Shown: piece after piece, positions 10,063 to 21,331 of the stretch
Layout: each line of letters starts with the position of its first letter
Numbering within the stretch: the stretch's first letter is position 1
Assembly: GCA_029168955.1 (NCBI GenBank)
Contig: JAPDOI010000040.1
Coordinates: 496,001 to 560,000 of the forward strand
Direction of reading: 5' to 3'
From: Aplectana chamaeleonis
Taxonomy: Eukaryota; Nematoda; Chromadorea; Rhabditida; Cosmocercidae
Length of the DNA: 64,000 bases
Position numbers and translations under genes: made by a program
Notes under the pieces: generated by a model
What the model saw: only the letters and a program-made list of their open reading frames with translations
What the model was told of the DNA's origin: nothing
Database searches by the model: none

Positions 10063-10644
10063 ATAGTTTGCGACACGAGGTCGCGTCGCTCTGCACAGCA
10101 ACAGCGACCGCCTCCCGCCCTTTGAATCTGTCGCTGTTGCAGTGCGCTGCACAGTGACAGTGACAGTGGCAACAACAGGCATAGGCACATTTGCAGTATG
10201 TCAGCCCTCCACGACACGTCGCTGCGACGGACACGCGACAACTGTTTCCACGATGGCCAGTGCCATTGCTGGATGCTGGTCACGCATTTGTGCTAAATAC
10301 CATGACTGTCGCTCATGGCAGCGACAATGTATACCACTGACCTTAGGCGACGTTTATACTCCCGCCGCCGAGAGGCGCGGCGTCGTGCCGCGCCGCGCAG
10401 GGCTGCGCGTAACTGAATTTTGCAATTTCGTAAATAGTAAATTGTAAGTTTTCAGATTCATCGTAGTTCGCAAATCGTAATTGACAAGGCCTGAGCGAAA
10501 CCAAACCTTTCCAGCCGCGAAGACCACTCCAGGCTAATGCTTCTAGAGTAGTCATTGTAGGTTAGTCAGCTCAATCGCTCCTGTCCGTATTTAAAGTAGC
10601 TGTTTTTCTGGAACGGGAGGGTTTCTGAAGATAAAACCCTTGTA
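10063..10644 (+). other. Intron with decayed repeat pieces
   Basis: Bases 10,350-10,400 carry a GACGTTTATACT...CGCGGCG end like that of the foldback elements at 33,231 and 33,520. Bases 10,405-10,480 resemble hAT-type subterminal CGTAAAT words. No gene was seen. Confidence 0.35.
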
Positions 10645-10652
10645 CTGTCCAT

Positions 10653-12023
10653 CAGGGCTGTGCATAATTTCGAATTATGATTTACGATTTGCGAATTACG
10701 GGCGTTTTTGGCAATTTTTTTACGATTACCCCACTCGCATGGCCGGGTGCTGAACGTTTACGCCGTTTGAAGCCTCGAAAACGAGCCTAGATTACCTTTT
10801 TTTCCAAGAAATTTCGAGCAATTAGGTGTGGAACCTCTCCCACTTTACGTGTGGTACTCCGCCTTCCCATACAACTTTATTGCTTCAAAACGGTCGCTTT
10901 GTCTCGTCTTTGACGTTTCCAACGACGTAGGCGTTATAGTATTGGTTGTTTGAGTTAATCAGCGCCGTTATCTCAACTACTTTTGCGAGCGTGTATGCTG
11001 CCGTTAAGTTTGACAGACCGCTCCAATTCTCAAACCGACCGGCTCAAACTTATAATTGGGCTCTCACCTTTCCTTCCTCCATAGGCGAGCCAGGTCAGGT
11101 CGCTAGAGCCAAGCTCCACTGTTATACATATGCCCCCATTGAATGCTTCCGGCCCATGATGAACACAGGAGACTCAGACATTTGGTGGAGCTACTGTCTA
11201 TATCGAAGCAAAGTTCAAGCCCCCCCCCCCCAAAAAAAATGATGGCTGCGGAGCCACCTAGCTCTTCAAAAAGGTTCATAAATGTTATAAAAATAAGAAT
11301 TTCAGCAAATTATAAATGCAAAAAAAGATCAAGAAGTTGTTTATCTTCAAAATCCCAGATTTGATGGGTCCCTTCAAACTTTGCATTCCGAAATTCTAAA
11401 GAACTTCCACCTCTAGGACGGTTGTCTCCACCCCAAAAAGCCTATGCTTATGGTAAGGAACGCAAAACTCCCTTCAGAATATCTCTTCATAAATATATAG
11501 AGCAGGCTCGATCTCCGCGTCAAAAGGTGGTTTTGCAAATTTATATCCCTTTTGGAATAGTCACCTTGTCCAAATACCCTTTCCTTGAAAGAGTGAACCT
11601 AAAACTATCGAACAGCAAGTTTTTGTCATCGCAGTACTGCCCTCCTTGGCTTCCATAGAACCTTGTTTGGTAAGGCCATGATTTCCTATATTTTCGAGTG
11701 CAAGAGTTGGAGAAAACACGGACGGCACAGGTTTGGTGCCTGAATAAGCTTAGAGTTTCTATTTTGTCTATTAAAGTCGTTGTATCCCACTTACATATGT
11801 ATGCATACTAGAATTTTCTTCAAGCGCTCAAAACAGAGTTATTTTGAAACCTAACCTCGAACCTCTTTCGATATGGAAATACCCCATCATTGAAGTGTTG
11901 AGGTGTTTCTACATCGAATGCGGTTTGGGCTATGTGTGGGCTCATGGCACATTATCAGTTATTACGAGGAATTCGGAAAATTACGATTTACGAAACTTCA
12001 AAATTCAGTTACACACAGCCCTG
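10653..12023. mobile_element. Non-autonomous hAT element with perfect 8-bp target duplication
   Basis: CTGTCCAT at 10,645-10,652 is repeated exactly at 12,024-12,031. Inside are CAGGGCTGTGC on the left and the complement of CAGGGCTGTGTGT on the right. Subterminal regions are rich in ATTACGATTTACGAA words. I found no transposase-like reading frame in its 1,371 bp. A truncated relative in opposite orientation ends at 61,433. Confidence 0.88.
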
Positions 12024-12279
12024 CTGTCCATATCTGCCTGACAGCTGAATAATAAATGCGAAAACGAGAGAAAAACGGTTTGCGTTGGCTGGCCGTTCAA
12101 GCCAGCCTATCCCACCGATGGAGCACCTTGTACGGTGACGCCAAACACGATCTTCTCATGATCCAAGCGTGTGAGAACTCCAAATCGGGCGTGGGGTGAA
12201 CAGGCCAAGATGGTGCTTTGATAGAGTGTGCTTCAAAGGTTAATCAGAAAAAAAAAGAATTTCTTATGAAATTATGATT

Positions 12280-12520
12280 GTGCATTTCGATTATTCGAAT
12301 TCCAAAAATTCGAATATGCTCTTTAAAATATTCGAATTTTGAGTATTATTCAAAAGTCTGTTTTTGAAATATTCGAATTTCGAATACTATTCGAAAAACT
12401 GTTTTCGAAATATTCCAATTTCGAATATTATTCGAAAACCAAAATTTTTGAATTTCGAGTTTTGAATGATTCGAAATTCGAAAAATCATTCGAATATTTT
12501 TCGAATGATATGATTCGGTC
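12280..12520. repeat. TTCGAA-rich AT repeat block
   Basis: Same satellite-like family as 7,640-7,990, with units such as TATTCGAATTTCGAATA. It directly abuts the mariner at 12,530. Confidence 0.7.
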
Positions 12521-12529
12521 CGAAGTATA

Positions 12530-13733
12530 CAGGGTGGCCCACATGAAGTGTGACGCGTAAAATTACCCACAACTTTGCACAAAACGATTTAACTACAGGC
12601 TATCAACTTTTATTCTATACATACAAACACTCTGGATAAGATTTTACAGATCGCATTCGAAATGACCTCCTTTTGCTCCAATTCCAATTTTGCTCGTTTC
12701 AGCGATTCCAATGAGTTGTGTTTGAAAGAGCAGACTTTTTGTTTCATAATCGACCAGATAGCGAAATCCTTTTCTGGCGAGTTTGACGGCCAGACATCCT
12801 TCGACCAAAAACTCGGAAGGTTGGCCTCGCACCATTTCAAAGTCTTCTTGGCGCCGTTGGCCGGTGCCCAATCTTGTTGGAGGGTCCAATCAATGTTTTT
12901 TTAGCGTTTTCTCCAGCCCAAGGGAGAACGGCATTCTCGAAAACTTGTTCTCGATAAACTTCGGCGGTAATTTTGACTCCCTTTTGGACAAAAATAAGTT
13001 TGGTCTTGCCGAGACCCGATATTCCAGCCCACACCATGACGGACTGTGGAAAATGTGACTTTTCAATCATGACGATTCTTGGAGATCCTCTTGACAGCAG
13101 TTCTCGTTGATTCTGCGTGTTTCGGACTGCTTTAGGGGTGAATATTTTCACTTCTGTGAAGAGAATACGGTCGAGCTTAACACCGCGCGCAAGCGTCTTC
13201 ATCGTCCTGCATTTTTCCAACCTGAAGGCCTTCATTTCTTCGGTGAGGCATTATCCTCTGGCGATTTTGTAAGGATACAATTCTAGATCTTCTCTGATCA
13301 GTCGCTGCATAGTAGACCGGCCTACTTTGTGCTGCTTAGCCAACTTTCTCATGCTTGCAGGATTTCGGCGAAGCTTGCCTCTAATGACCTTTCGAGGAGC
13401 AGGAGTCCTTGCAGTTCGTTCTGGTCTCCCTCTCGGACAATTCTCAATCCCACCAGTCTCCTCGAATTGTTTTATTACCCGACGTACCTGCTCCCGATGC
13501 AGTTTGAGCGTCTTCGAAATGCCGGAAACTGACGACCCTCACTTGTGCAGTGCGACTATGGCCGAACGATCTTCGATCGATACCATCGTTTTGTAGAAAA
13601 ATGAAATTATAATGGCCGTATTATAGCAACAAAATGTGGAGTGAACGAATAACATCATGAGAAAGCAAGAATGAGGCAAAAATAGCCAAAAATCGATTTT
13701 CTGAAGTCGTCACACTTCATGTGGACCACCCTG
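12530..13733 (-). mobile_element. maT-like mariner transposon with TA duplication
   Basis: A 1,204-bp element flanked by TA at 12,528-12,529 and 13,734-13,735. Inverted ends: CAGGGTGGCCCACATGAAGT on the left and the complement of CAGGGTGGTCCACATGAAGT on the right. It contains one decayed transposase gene on the minus strand. Confidence 0.9.
12610..13590 (-). pseudogene. maT-like (DD37D-type) transposase, inactive
   Basis: Minus-strand fragments give an N-terminal helix-turn-helix region (LHREQVRRVIKQFEETGG, CPRGRPER) and the core (VMVWAGISGLGKTKLIF). The second catalytic Asp is in LQQDWAPAN, and the C-terminal block is WPSNSPEKDFAIWS. The first catalytic site reads FTEVKIF where FTDEKIF is expected, so the Asp is lost. 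The WPxNSPDLNPxD block is three residues short; restoring that length gives a 37-residue spacing, as in the maT clade. Further frameshifts divide the reading frame. It cannot be active. Confidence 0.8.
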
Positions 13734-13821
13734 TAGTAATTTCATTCCGTGGGCTATTTTTGTTAAATAACCTCTCTCGTGCCAACTTTGCATCATCTGC
13801 AATGGTGTTGGAAAATTGTAG

Positions 13822-13947
13822 AAGTTTGCCGATCCTTCTTGTCAACCTGGAGAAGTGTCGTGGGAGCGATATGGGAAGGATATGGATGTGAAAAGGATGT
13901 TCGAATTGAAAATGTTTCGATTGTCAGCTCTACCGGATAGAAGAAAA
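13822..13947 (+). CDS. Exon 5 of the unrecognised plus-strand host gene
   Basis: 126 nt (42 codons, phase 0 in and out) after a weak TTGTAG acceptor and before a GTATGT donor. The product is well balanced, including WERYGKDMDVKRMFELKMF and RLSALPDRRK. A mariner ends only 88 bp upstream. The acceptor is poorer than the others, so the exon's start could be wrong. Phase agrees with 7463-7598 before it and 24,288-24,413 after it. Confidence 0.55.
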
Positions 13948-13979
13948 GTATGTTAACATTTAACTTTTCCTTATTGAAA

Positions 13980-15450
13980 GCCTGCGGAGCAAAATACTAG
14001 ATGCAACCATATTGAAATGGGTACTAGTCATGCGATTGTGTTTCTCCCGTCTAACCATATCTAATTCAAGGCTACCTCGATTGCGACTGATGACGCAAAT
14101 GAGTCATGACCAGTCATTTGATTCGATTCGTACATGCGACTTTCGTACAATACATATCTTTCTCGAGCATTGTAGAAGGCTGATCGAGGTGTTCATTCCA
14201 ATCAAGTCCCGAACTCAAACTGAATTTCGCTATCCCTCATACATTCGAAAAATTGCGCAGAAGGTCTCGAGACTATACCATGCTCGTTCCAGCATTGGTA
14301 TTCAGAAATATTTCCGTTTTTCTAGAAGACTGAAGCGTGAACTATGGGAGCTTAACCTGAAGAGAAAGTCGCTTCTTCTCGTAATTCAAGGGGGTTCTAC
14401 AAATTCATCAACAGAAAGCTAAAGCTGAAAAACAGTATTCTATCTATCCTGAATACCAATGGTGAACCCTGCAAGACTGAGCTGGAGAAAGCGAGTTTTC
14501 GCAACATTTTTCAAATCCGTTTACAAACATCATTCCTGCCACAATGACCAAAATTGCCCTGCTTTCACTTCCTCGAAAATCGACTTTTTAGACATCACCA
14601 GTGAAACGGTCTACAGGACTTTGCTACGCCTTCCACCCAGGTATTCCACTTCACCAGACAACATCCCGTATATTTTCTTGAAAAAGGCAGCTCTTGGGTT
14701 AACACCTGCGCTTACACTTATTTTCGACTGGTGTCTTCTTCATGGTGAGGTTCCTTCATTATGGAAGGTCAGTTTTGTGAAGCCGATATTCAAAAAGGGG
14801 ATAAAACAGATGTAAATAATTATAGACCAATCTGTCTGACTTCCTCAACTAGTAAAGTTCTTGAACGCATTGTTTGTAAACAACTTTATGATTACCTTCG
14901 TGAAAACAGTCTAATTACAAAGTTGCAACACGGATTCCTAGCAAAGAAGTCCACCATTACGGCATTAATTACAACGATTCCCAAGTGGCAGAAGACAGTG
15001 GACTCACGTGGATATATTACAGCATGTTATTTGGATTATTCGAAAGCTTTTGACTCTATTCATCTTGGCCTCCTCGTTGCAAAACTCAAAGCTTATGGTA
15101 TAGACGGTTGTCTGCTGAAATTCCTTCAGTCCTTTCTGAGCGGACGCACTCAGAAGGTTTTCATCAATGGGATTTTTTCCGATACTTACCCGACTCCTAG
15201 TGGTGTCCTCCAAGGCACCTGCCTAGGACCGTTAATGTTTCTGCTTTACATTAATGATTTGCCAAAATATATTCGGCAGGGAGTTGAGTGTTCTATCTAT
15301 GCCGACGACTCCAAATTGTTTTCTTTCAATAATTCCAACATACTTCAGCAGGCTTTAGATGCTGTGCTTGATTGGTCCGAAAAATGGTTACTCCACATCT
15401 CTTATGATAAAACCGTTGCAATGTGCATTGGTAGTAGTCATCCACGTGGG
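13980..15450 (+). mobile_element. CR1-like LINE, 5' truncated and cut by a Jockey copy
   Basis: Plus-strand non-LTR element: end of the endonuclease, linker and most of the RT. Its 3' part is lost where a Jockey copy begins at about 15,452. The 5' boundary is approximate, just downstream of a host exon, so the element sits inside a host intron. Confidence 0.8.
14012..15448 (+). pseudogene. CR1-like reverse transcriptase, frameshifted and truncated
   Basis: The linker reads TEFRYPSYIRKIAQKVSR, typical of the CR1/Jockey region before the RT. RT blocks follow: SPDNIPYIFLKKA, WKVSFVKPIFKKG, VNNYRPICLTSS, QHGFLAKKSTITALI, CYLDYSKAFDSI, GVLQGTCLGPLMFLLYIND and the catalytic YADDSKLF near 15,300. 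The frame shifts at a G4 run (14,797-14,800), where the conserved KKGD motif would need one more G. There is an additional break near 14,420-14,460. The reading ends where the Jockey copy interrupts it. Confidence 0.85.
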
Positions 15451-15451
15451 T

Positions 15452-16300
15452 CCTCGTTCTTCTTCTTCTTTGCAGCCGCAGGAAGGTTTTTGTCAAAGGT
15501 TCAAGAAACGGGTGACTGAAACCGGATTCGTCCACAAATCCATTGTTGTAAGAGTGGTAGGCCTCTTTGGGCATTCGAATAGGTGTTCAGTTGTGTGGCC
15601 ACGGCTACCACAGTCCGGGCACTCGTCCGGCTTACTGCGATCGATCTTATGCAAGAATGACATAAGCATAGGGGAATGACCGCAGCGTAACGAGGCAAGG
15701 GTACTTCTAGCCCGCCTACCGAGTTCCATCTCGGTGTCGCTGACTATGGGTGGTGCGACCCCCAATATGGGATTGACGGTCATCCTACTCAAGTGATCCC
15801 TGACGAACTTGGTGTGCTCCGCACGTAAAAGACGCAGACGATCCAGTTGGGAGTCCGTCCATCTTTGTATATTAACTTTCTCGGGAGCATCCGCAAAAGG
15901 CCTTCTGATATGTCTCTCTCTCACGGGATTCATGATCCTTCTTAATGGGTGGTCAGGCTGCTTGACCATGTTAATAACCAGTTGCTGCGCTTGGAGTTGG
16001 CAGTGCTCCTTAACTGGCAGAATTCGGGCTTCAGCATGAAGATGTTCCACTGGGGTGCTTTTAGCACACCCTGTGGCAATCCGAAGAGCAGCATTTTGGA
16101 CTCGCTGCATCTTTGTCCACGATGAATCCGATATCATGTGCTGCCATACCGGTGCAGCGTACTCCAACGCCGGCTGCAATATTGCCTTGTAGGTGGTCAA
16201 AATTGTCTCCTTACTACTCCCCCACGACGTTCCTCCCAGAGCTCGTAGGACGTTGAGCTTTGCTTTCACTGTAGCCTGTTTCTTCTCAGTTTTCTGCTCA
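15452..16300 (-). mobile_element. Jockey-superfamily LINE, 5'-truncated copy
   Basis: The 3' end of the same LINE family as at 2428-7060, inserted in the CR1-like RT. It begins with the same TTCTTCTTCTTCTTTGCAGC tail on the plus strand and is truncated near 16,300, as expected for incomplete target-primed reverse transcription. Confidence 0.88.
15493..16297 (-). pseudogene. Jockey-type RT C-terminal region
   Basis: A continuous 258-codon minus-strand frame (from 16,269, open upstream to the truncation) ending at 15,493. It covers the thumb region and C-terminal domain: KAILQPALEYAAPVWQHM, TKMQRVQNAALRIATG, VEHLHAEARI, NPVRERHIRRPFADAPEK, SLRCGHSPMLM and a CPDC-(x5)-H-(x4)-C knuckle. It aligns by eye with the region at 2463-3116 but keeps its frame, so this copy is the younger or better preserved of the two. 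It lacks the RT active site and endonuclease. Confidence 0.88.
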
Positions 16301-16303
16301 GAC

Positions 16304-16331
16304 GTTTCGGCCGCCGCGCGGCGGCCGAAAC
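16304..16331. repeat. Perfect 28-bp GC-rich palindrome
   Basis: Two 14-bp halves, GTTTCGGCCGCCGC and its exact complement, with no spacer. It lies just past the truncated 5' end of a LINE copy, in a GC-rich patch (16,300-16,400) unlike the surrounding AT-rich DNA. Confidence 0.9.
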
Positions 16332-16739
16332 TCGTCGCGCGGCGCCCAAAACTCGTTCGCTTCCGACGCGCGTGCGGTCGCGCAGCGCGTGGTACGCAGT
16401 CGACGGTGAGACTTCGGCCGTTTTATGGACTGTATATTCACACGCTTAACTAGCTATAGCCACCGGATGTAGATCATGCTGAAAGTATGACACCTACTGC
16501 ACTGGAATTATTGCACTTTTTGATATATGATCATTATCTAAACAGAGAACAAAGTGATATTCAAGGGAATTCCTACATACGCTCTTCAGCAATAAAAACA
16601 ATTAAAAAAACATAATCACAAATCTGGCAGTGAGAATGAAAAAAATTACATGAATATCAACAACAAGAAAACAAGCATACAATAGCAGCCAGAAATCTTA
16701 AGACATAGCCTTTTCGCGTACAATGTTTTCATACATATC

Positions 16740-17368
16740 TTGGCTAGGCCTTAGCGAAACTTCATGAAACTTCAGTGTGTTATGGGTATCACAACTCTTG
16801 CTTTACCCATAAACAAGATTCGATTTTGAGGGTGCAGTTTTGGAATATGGAATTCATTTATCAATTTGTGGTAATATTTCAAATAAGGACTGTTCCCACA
16901 AAACATGGCTATTATAAATCCAAACCCATAGCAGTTATTCAATACTTGAAGATCTTCTGAGCCGTTGCATAATCTTGTGGAAAAATGGCCTCTATAGGAA
17001 TCTTTCTGACGACCGAACATTGGACAATTTGGAGTTAATTTTTGGAAATTCACCCCTGAAAAATTATTCGCCCCAGAACTATTACAAAATATGTGCTTTA
17101 TAAGCTTTGTCAGAAAACAACTTATATTTCTACAAGGTGATAGAACGCTTCCGAAAACCTTTGAATGGCGATTAACTGGTACAGGTTTGAAAGCGTAATA
17201 GCTTTGCTTTGAGGGAATAGCCCTAATTTGAAAAAAATGCTACGAAATCGTAGATAAATTACATATTAGAAAACTGCCCTCTCAAAACCTAATCTTGTGT
17301 ATGTATAAAGCAAGGGTTGTGATGCCCCTTAACATATAGAAGTTTCATCAAGTTTCGCTAAAGCCAAT
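16740..17368. mobile_element. Inverted-repeat element of about 630 bp
   Basis: About 80 bp at each end are inverted copies: TTAGCGAAACTTCATGAAAC on the left and the complement of TTAGCGAAACTTGATGAAAC on the right, followed inward by a shared ATCACAAC(T/C)CTTGCTTTA word. The interior has no recognisable coding. I could not identify a target duplication. Confidence 0.65.
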
Positions 17369-17590
17369 CCAATGTATCTATAAAAACGTTCCTGGAAAGG
17401 TCATGTTAAAAAATCTATGACCGCTACTGTAAGTTTCTTATTTTTTTAGTGCCGTAGAGTGCCGCGGAGCTCTGATGAGAGGCACAGCACTAAAGATTAG
17501 CTGTACAGCACACCAAAAAAAAAGAAACATCAGTGATAACATTATTAAAAACACAATATCAATCACCCCCTACATGCATATTCTCCAGCT

Positions 17591-17680
17591 TCAGCCATTT
17601 GTTCCTGGCCCATCCGCAGCCTCGTCTTCGTCATATTCATCAAGTCGTTCTGCTTCCATCCGGGGCCTCTTCGAGCGATG
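17591..17680 (-). CDS. Terminal exon of an unrecognised minus-strand host gene
   Basis: On the minus strand a TTTGCAG acceptor opens 29 codons and a TGA stop (17,591-17,593). The product is a charged tail, HRSKRPRMEAERLDEYDEDE, with a basic cluster that could act as a nuclear signal followed by an acidic run. It joins in phase 0 to the exon at 17,746-17,805. Basic-then-acidic tails are common in nuclear proteins, but this is inference only. Confidence 0.55.
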   Translation of the reverse strand, partial: HRSKRPRMEAERLDEYDEDEAADGPGTNG

Positions 17681-17745
17681 CTGCAAAGCAATTAAATTAG
17701 TGTACAGAGCTTGAGCACAGTAGGAAATTTGACGAAAACACTAAC

Positions 17746-17805
17746 ATCAGGAGGGATCCATGAACATTTCCCGTTCTCCACCCTGAATTTGAATGAGCGG
17801 ACGTC
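17746..17805 (-). CDS. Internal exon of the minus-strand host gene
   Basis: 60 nt, 20 codons in phase 0 (DVRSFKFRVENGKCSWIPPD), with a GTTAGT donor and a TTTCAGGCAG acceptor. Choosing the second AG of that acceptor is what keeps phase with the exon at 17,882-18,014; the first AG would shift the frame. Confidence 0.5.
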
Positions 17806-17881
17806 CTGCCTGAAAGTAGAAACAATAACTGGATAGGTAAGGAGGAGAAACACGCCAAGAAGGTTTGAACAACTCACAAAC

Positions 17882-18014
17882 TTTTCTGTAGCCCTCGAAA
17901 TAGATGACCGCGCCACTGTAGCCGCTATTTAGACAAGGCTCGCAGTACTGCTTGTCTCTCGTCATCACGGGAACCAAGGGACAAAAAGAAACTGTAACAG
18001 ATAGACTAATTATT
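17882..18014 (-). CDS. Internal exon of the minus-strand host gene, cysteine-containing
   Basis: 133 nt between a TTGTACAG acceptor and a GTTTGT donor: one base, then 44 codons. It includes RDKQYCEPCLNSGYSGAVIY, with a CxxC pair that could belong to a metal site if another pair lies elsewhere. It is preceded by a 35-bp intron, very short but possible in nematodes. An alternative acceptor inside the exon would break phase. Confidence 0.5.
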
Positions 18015-18049
18015 CTGTACAAGAAAGTAAAACTAATGTCTGTCGCCAC

Positions 18050-18119
18050 CTTGATTGGGTCGGAAGTCCTGCGCTCTTCAGTTCGTCATAGCCGTACCCG
18101 AGGCAATCTAACGCGAATT
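18050..18119 (-). CDS. Internal exon of the minus-strand host gene
   Basis: 70 nt between a TTTTTAG acceptor and a GTGGCG donor. Only one frame is open: 22 codons, FALDCLGYGYDELKSAGLPT plus two residues. It takes one base from the exon upstream and passes two on. The aromatic and glycine pattern looks like a conserved globular segment; family not recognised. Confidence 0.55.
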
Positions 18120-18175
18120 CTAAAAAGAAAGGTCATAACGATGACTCATCGCGGTAGAGAGAAAAGAGTTCCCAC

Positions 18176-18284
18176 CTATGAGAATACTTTCAATCTCCAT
18201 CGGCAGGCTGATGAGCGAGGTGCGTCCGCGCGAGCTGTTGACTCGAACAGCATAGCCTTGTATTACATTTTGCGGAGTTGTTAA
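18176..18284 (-). CDS. Most upstream exon seen of the minus-strand host gene
   Basis: 109 nt after a CCTTCAG acceptor and before a GTGGGA donor: 36 codons plus one base, including QGYAVRVNSSRGRTSLISLP and MEIESIL. With the four exons downstream it forms about 153 residues in consistent phase. The 5' part of the gene was not resolved; a possible further exon near 18,400-18,450 overlaps sequence that looks like an RTE remnant, so I leave it out. The gene is nested, on the opposite strand, in a 10.3-kb intron of the plus-strand gene. Confidence 0.55.
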
Positions 18285-18429
18285 CTGAAGGAATACGAGT
18301 AAGACTCAGCTCAGATCACACATCTACATTCCCCCAATGCCTTTTTTTCAAAATGTGGTCCGACAGAGGTTGTTCATTGAGATCTTAGCACGCTACTCAC
18401 ACAGTACTTGGACGTGTTCTTCCGTCTTA

Positions 18430-18720
18430 TGGCCGGCGAAATGTGCACAAAGAATAACCCATGTGGAATACCCCGTCTAAACTATCTAGTAGATTACGCA
18501 GGTGTAGTTAACTTTCCATGGACTAGTCATGTTATGAGAAGAGCCGACGGCGGCTGGACAAGAAGAATAGCTGATTGAGTTCCGATGGGTTTATCCATTC
18601 CGAGGGAACGAGACGAAGGAAGGTTCTAATGGAGACCAAACACTCCATGAAGACGACTCATCCCGGCATTTGGATGAACTTTGCCAACATCATGAGGCAG
18701 ATTCGCTTGTCATAACGAAA
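18430..18720 (+). mobile_element. Possible RTE-type LINE 3' remnant
   Basis: The plus-strand frame reads TSHVMRRADGGWTRRIAD near 18,525-18,575, resembling the C-terminal WAGHxxRRxDxRWTxxxxxW motif of RTE reverse transcriptases, then hits stops. Nothing upstream resembles an RT core. Call rests on this single motif. Confidence 0.35.
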
Positions 18721-19964
18721 ACTTCCATCTACCCGAAGGTTGGTGTCCGCATGGACTCTCCTGAGCAGAGCAGGCTGCAGGACATTTACAGCAGGGCGTG
18801 GGGGTATGAACATGTGGGATCAAAAAGCAAAACATGAGAAGCAGACGTCCGTCTCTCCTCCCTTTTTGTCGCAACCCACTGCCCTTCCTTTCAATTTGTA
18901 ATATTTCCAAGCGATTATACCCGCTTAACCATCTCTGTCATTATGAGGAAAAACGCAATCGCATTTTAGGTGCTGTGTACCTAGATGACCAACGCCATGC
19001 CCTTGTTCTCAATAAATGAAATATGTACGAGGATGTTATTGTTTTTGTTAAGCAGATTTCGATAAGCTCAGACTTTCAGCGTGTATGAACTAATTTATGA
19101 AAGTTAGTAAATCAAAATGACTGAGCGGTTGTAATAGAACGAACAGAGAAGGTGTGGAAGGGGAGCTGCTGCTTGTTTCCCCAGATTGGCAATGAAAAGT
19201 CTCGTGAGTTCTGCGTCCTCCTTGAAACGCGTCGCACGTTTCTCAAGAGACCTGTTTCCCTGTTTTCTTCGGTACACAGAGGTTACGAATTGGAATGAAA
19301 AAGTTATTAAAAATGAAACAATTTAATTTTCGGACCAAAGTTTCATTTTCGGGTTAAATTTTTTGCGACCCCCTCACCCGCTGTTGCGAAATTTCGCAAA
19401 CCCGTTTGACCCTGGATCGTGGGCACTGTCTCTAAACATTGTCAGAAGGTCACATCAGAGTACGGCACGAGGTGTGGACAAGGCATATTTTACTCAGACC
19501 TCTTCCAGAAGCGTTATTTGGTCTGTCCTTTGTAGTAAAATTTGAAGAAGAAAAACAATATATTTAAAAAGATTTAAAAATTTAAGAAGAGGAACCATTT
19601 TCAACCCCTCCCCTGGATAAACGCCCACAACCTGTGTCTCATATTCAACCAATGGCCCTTCACTATGACCTCAGCTAATTTTTCTTACAATAACTTAAAC
19701 ACAACAAAATTTCACGTTAATTGGGCGCTATAATCAAGTTTTTCTCGAGAAAATTATTTCAAACAAAGTATACCCCATTCGGAATGGTTCACTTTATCCC
19801 TCGGCGGAGCCCACAAGGGAACCACAATAAGTCATAGTGACCATTCCAAATAAAATGTTCTTTTCTAGAACCATTTTTGGACGAAAAGTCCGAATATGCT
19901 CATCGCAGCTGCCTAGACCCACTCTGAAAAAAGCTATGAGCGTTTTTAAAGCTTCGCGGCAAGG
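18721..19964 (+). other. Intron or intergenic sequence, no feature supported
   Basis: An AATAAA lies at 19,009-19,014, but no convincing exon leads into it. A GCGACCCCCTCACC...TTGACCCTGGATC block at 19,367-19,425 is also found at 46,620-46,690 and its inverted copy, so it belongs to a dispersed repeat. Confidence 0.35.
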
Positions 19965-21331
19965 TACAATACCGCTCGTAGGATTTGGTCAGAAGGCGCG
20001 CGAGGTTGGGTTTTAGCGTCTTTTTCGTCTTCTTCTTATAACTCACTTCAAAATCAACTCTGAGCCAAACTATGGTGGTATTCGTGATCCTGGTGTCAAG
20101 GGCTACCAAATGGTATAGCCCTTGTTGGGGTTTCGTTTTGAATTAACGAAGTTTGACAGGCAGGGTTTACTGTATATTACCATTTGATGGAAGAGGGGCT
20201 CGGCGTCCTGTGTCTGGGTCCTCGTGGCTCCCACCACACCGTCTGCAACGCGCTGGCCGTCTGTGGCCTCCCCGACTCGCGTGCTGCCTTTTCCCTGCAC
20301 ACGTTCGGCCTTGCACACTCCCCTATTCATGCTTTCTCTCCCTCGAAGGTCAGCAGCGCTGATTTTCGCCGGTCCCTCAACCATCAACTCATCGGTGTTG
20401 GTGCGTTCACTACTCAATGCGCCCGGCACTAATCGAAACATACCTCGCCTCTGTCGGTGGCGCGCGCTCGCGTCACGGCTTCGCATTGGAGCGCTCTTTC
20501 TCACAACACAGTGCAGTGCCACACCCATACACTATTCAAGCTAGGTGACGTGCGATATTTAGTGTATGTGAGGAGTACAAAGGCCTCCGTAAAGCGTTGA
20601 TAACTATTGATAACTACATTATGGAGGATACGTCGGTCAAAAACGCGATTCTCGCGCAAAATACTAACCTGAGTTCACAATTACTGAGAAACCCTGCAGA
20701 GAGTCAGTCGTGTATCGTAACTGTATCGTGCGAGCTAGAAACTTTGATCAGGAGCTGTAAAATTCGTGCAGGACCCACTTCTTTTCGGCTTCCACGTCTT
20801 TAAATCTACATATTGTCCTTATAGGGTTGAATACATATTGGGCTAGATAAATGTAAACAATACACACATTCTACGATACCTTCAAGGCACAGCCCAACCT
20901 CAAAATCGTTTTCCGTTTTTCTTGCTTAGCTTTGTGAGGATCTCGGGCTGATCACATTGGTGTCTCCAGAATCGCTAAGAACCCACCACGGACACAGCCA
21001 TTATCCATCGTGACCACTGTCTTCCGCTTTGTAGAAAGCGGGATCAATTAACATATTCGCTGTTTCAGCAGGGAATCATAGACCTGCTTTTGAGATTCAA
21101 TGATCATGCACAATGCTGAAATCTGCGGCTCTACGCTGACTCACGCCATGGATCACCTATCATTTCCTAGCAGATGGTGAAATTTCTCCGAAAAAAGCAT
21201 CATCTAATAGTCATCGATGCTGTACCCTTGAAGCATGCTAGGTGGATTGGTCATCTTTAATTTCTCTTTTATCTTTTGACTGCCAAATATCTCGATGTTG
21301 TCATTTATTGTGGTATTTAGCATTTGAAGTA

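Noticed and set aside
18400..18480. A further upstream exon of the minus-strand host gene (reading VHISPAIRRKNTSKYC before a GTGAGT)
   Set aside because: It overlaps plus-strand sequence resembling an RTE C-terminus and has no good acceptor, so support is conflicting.
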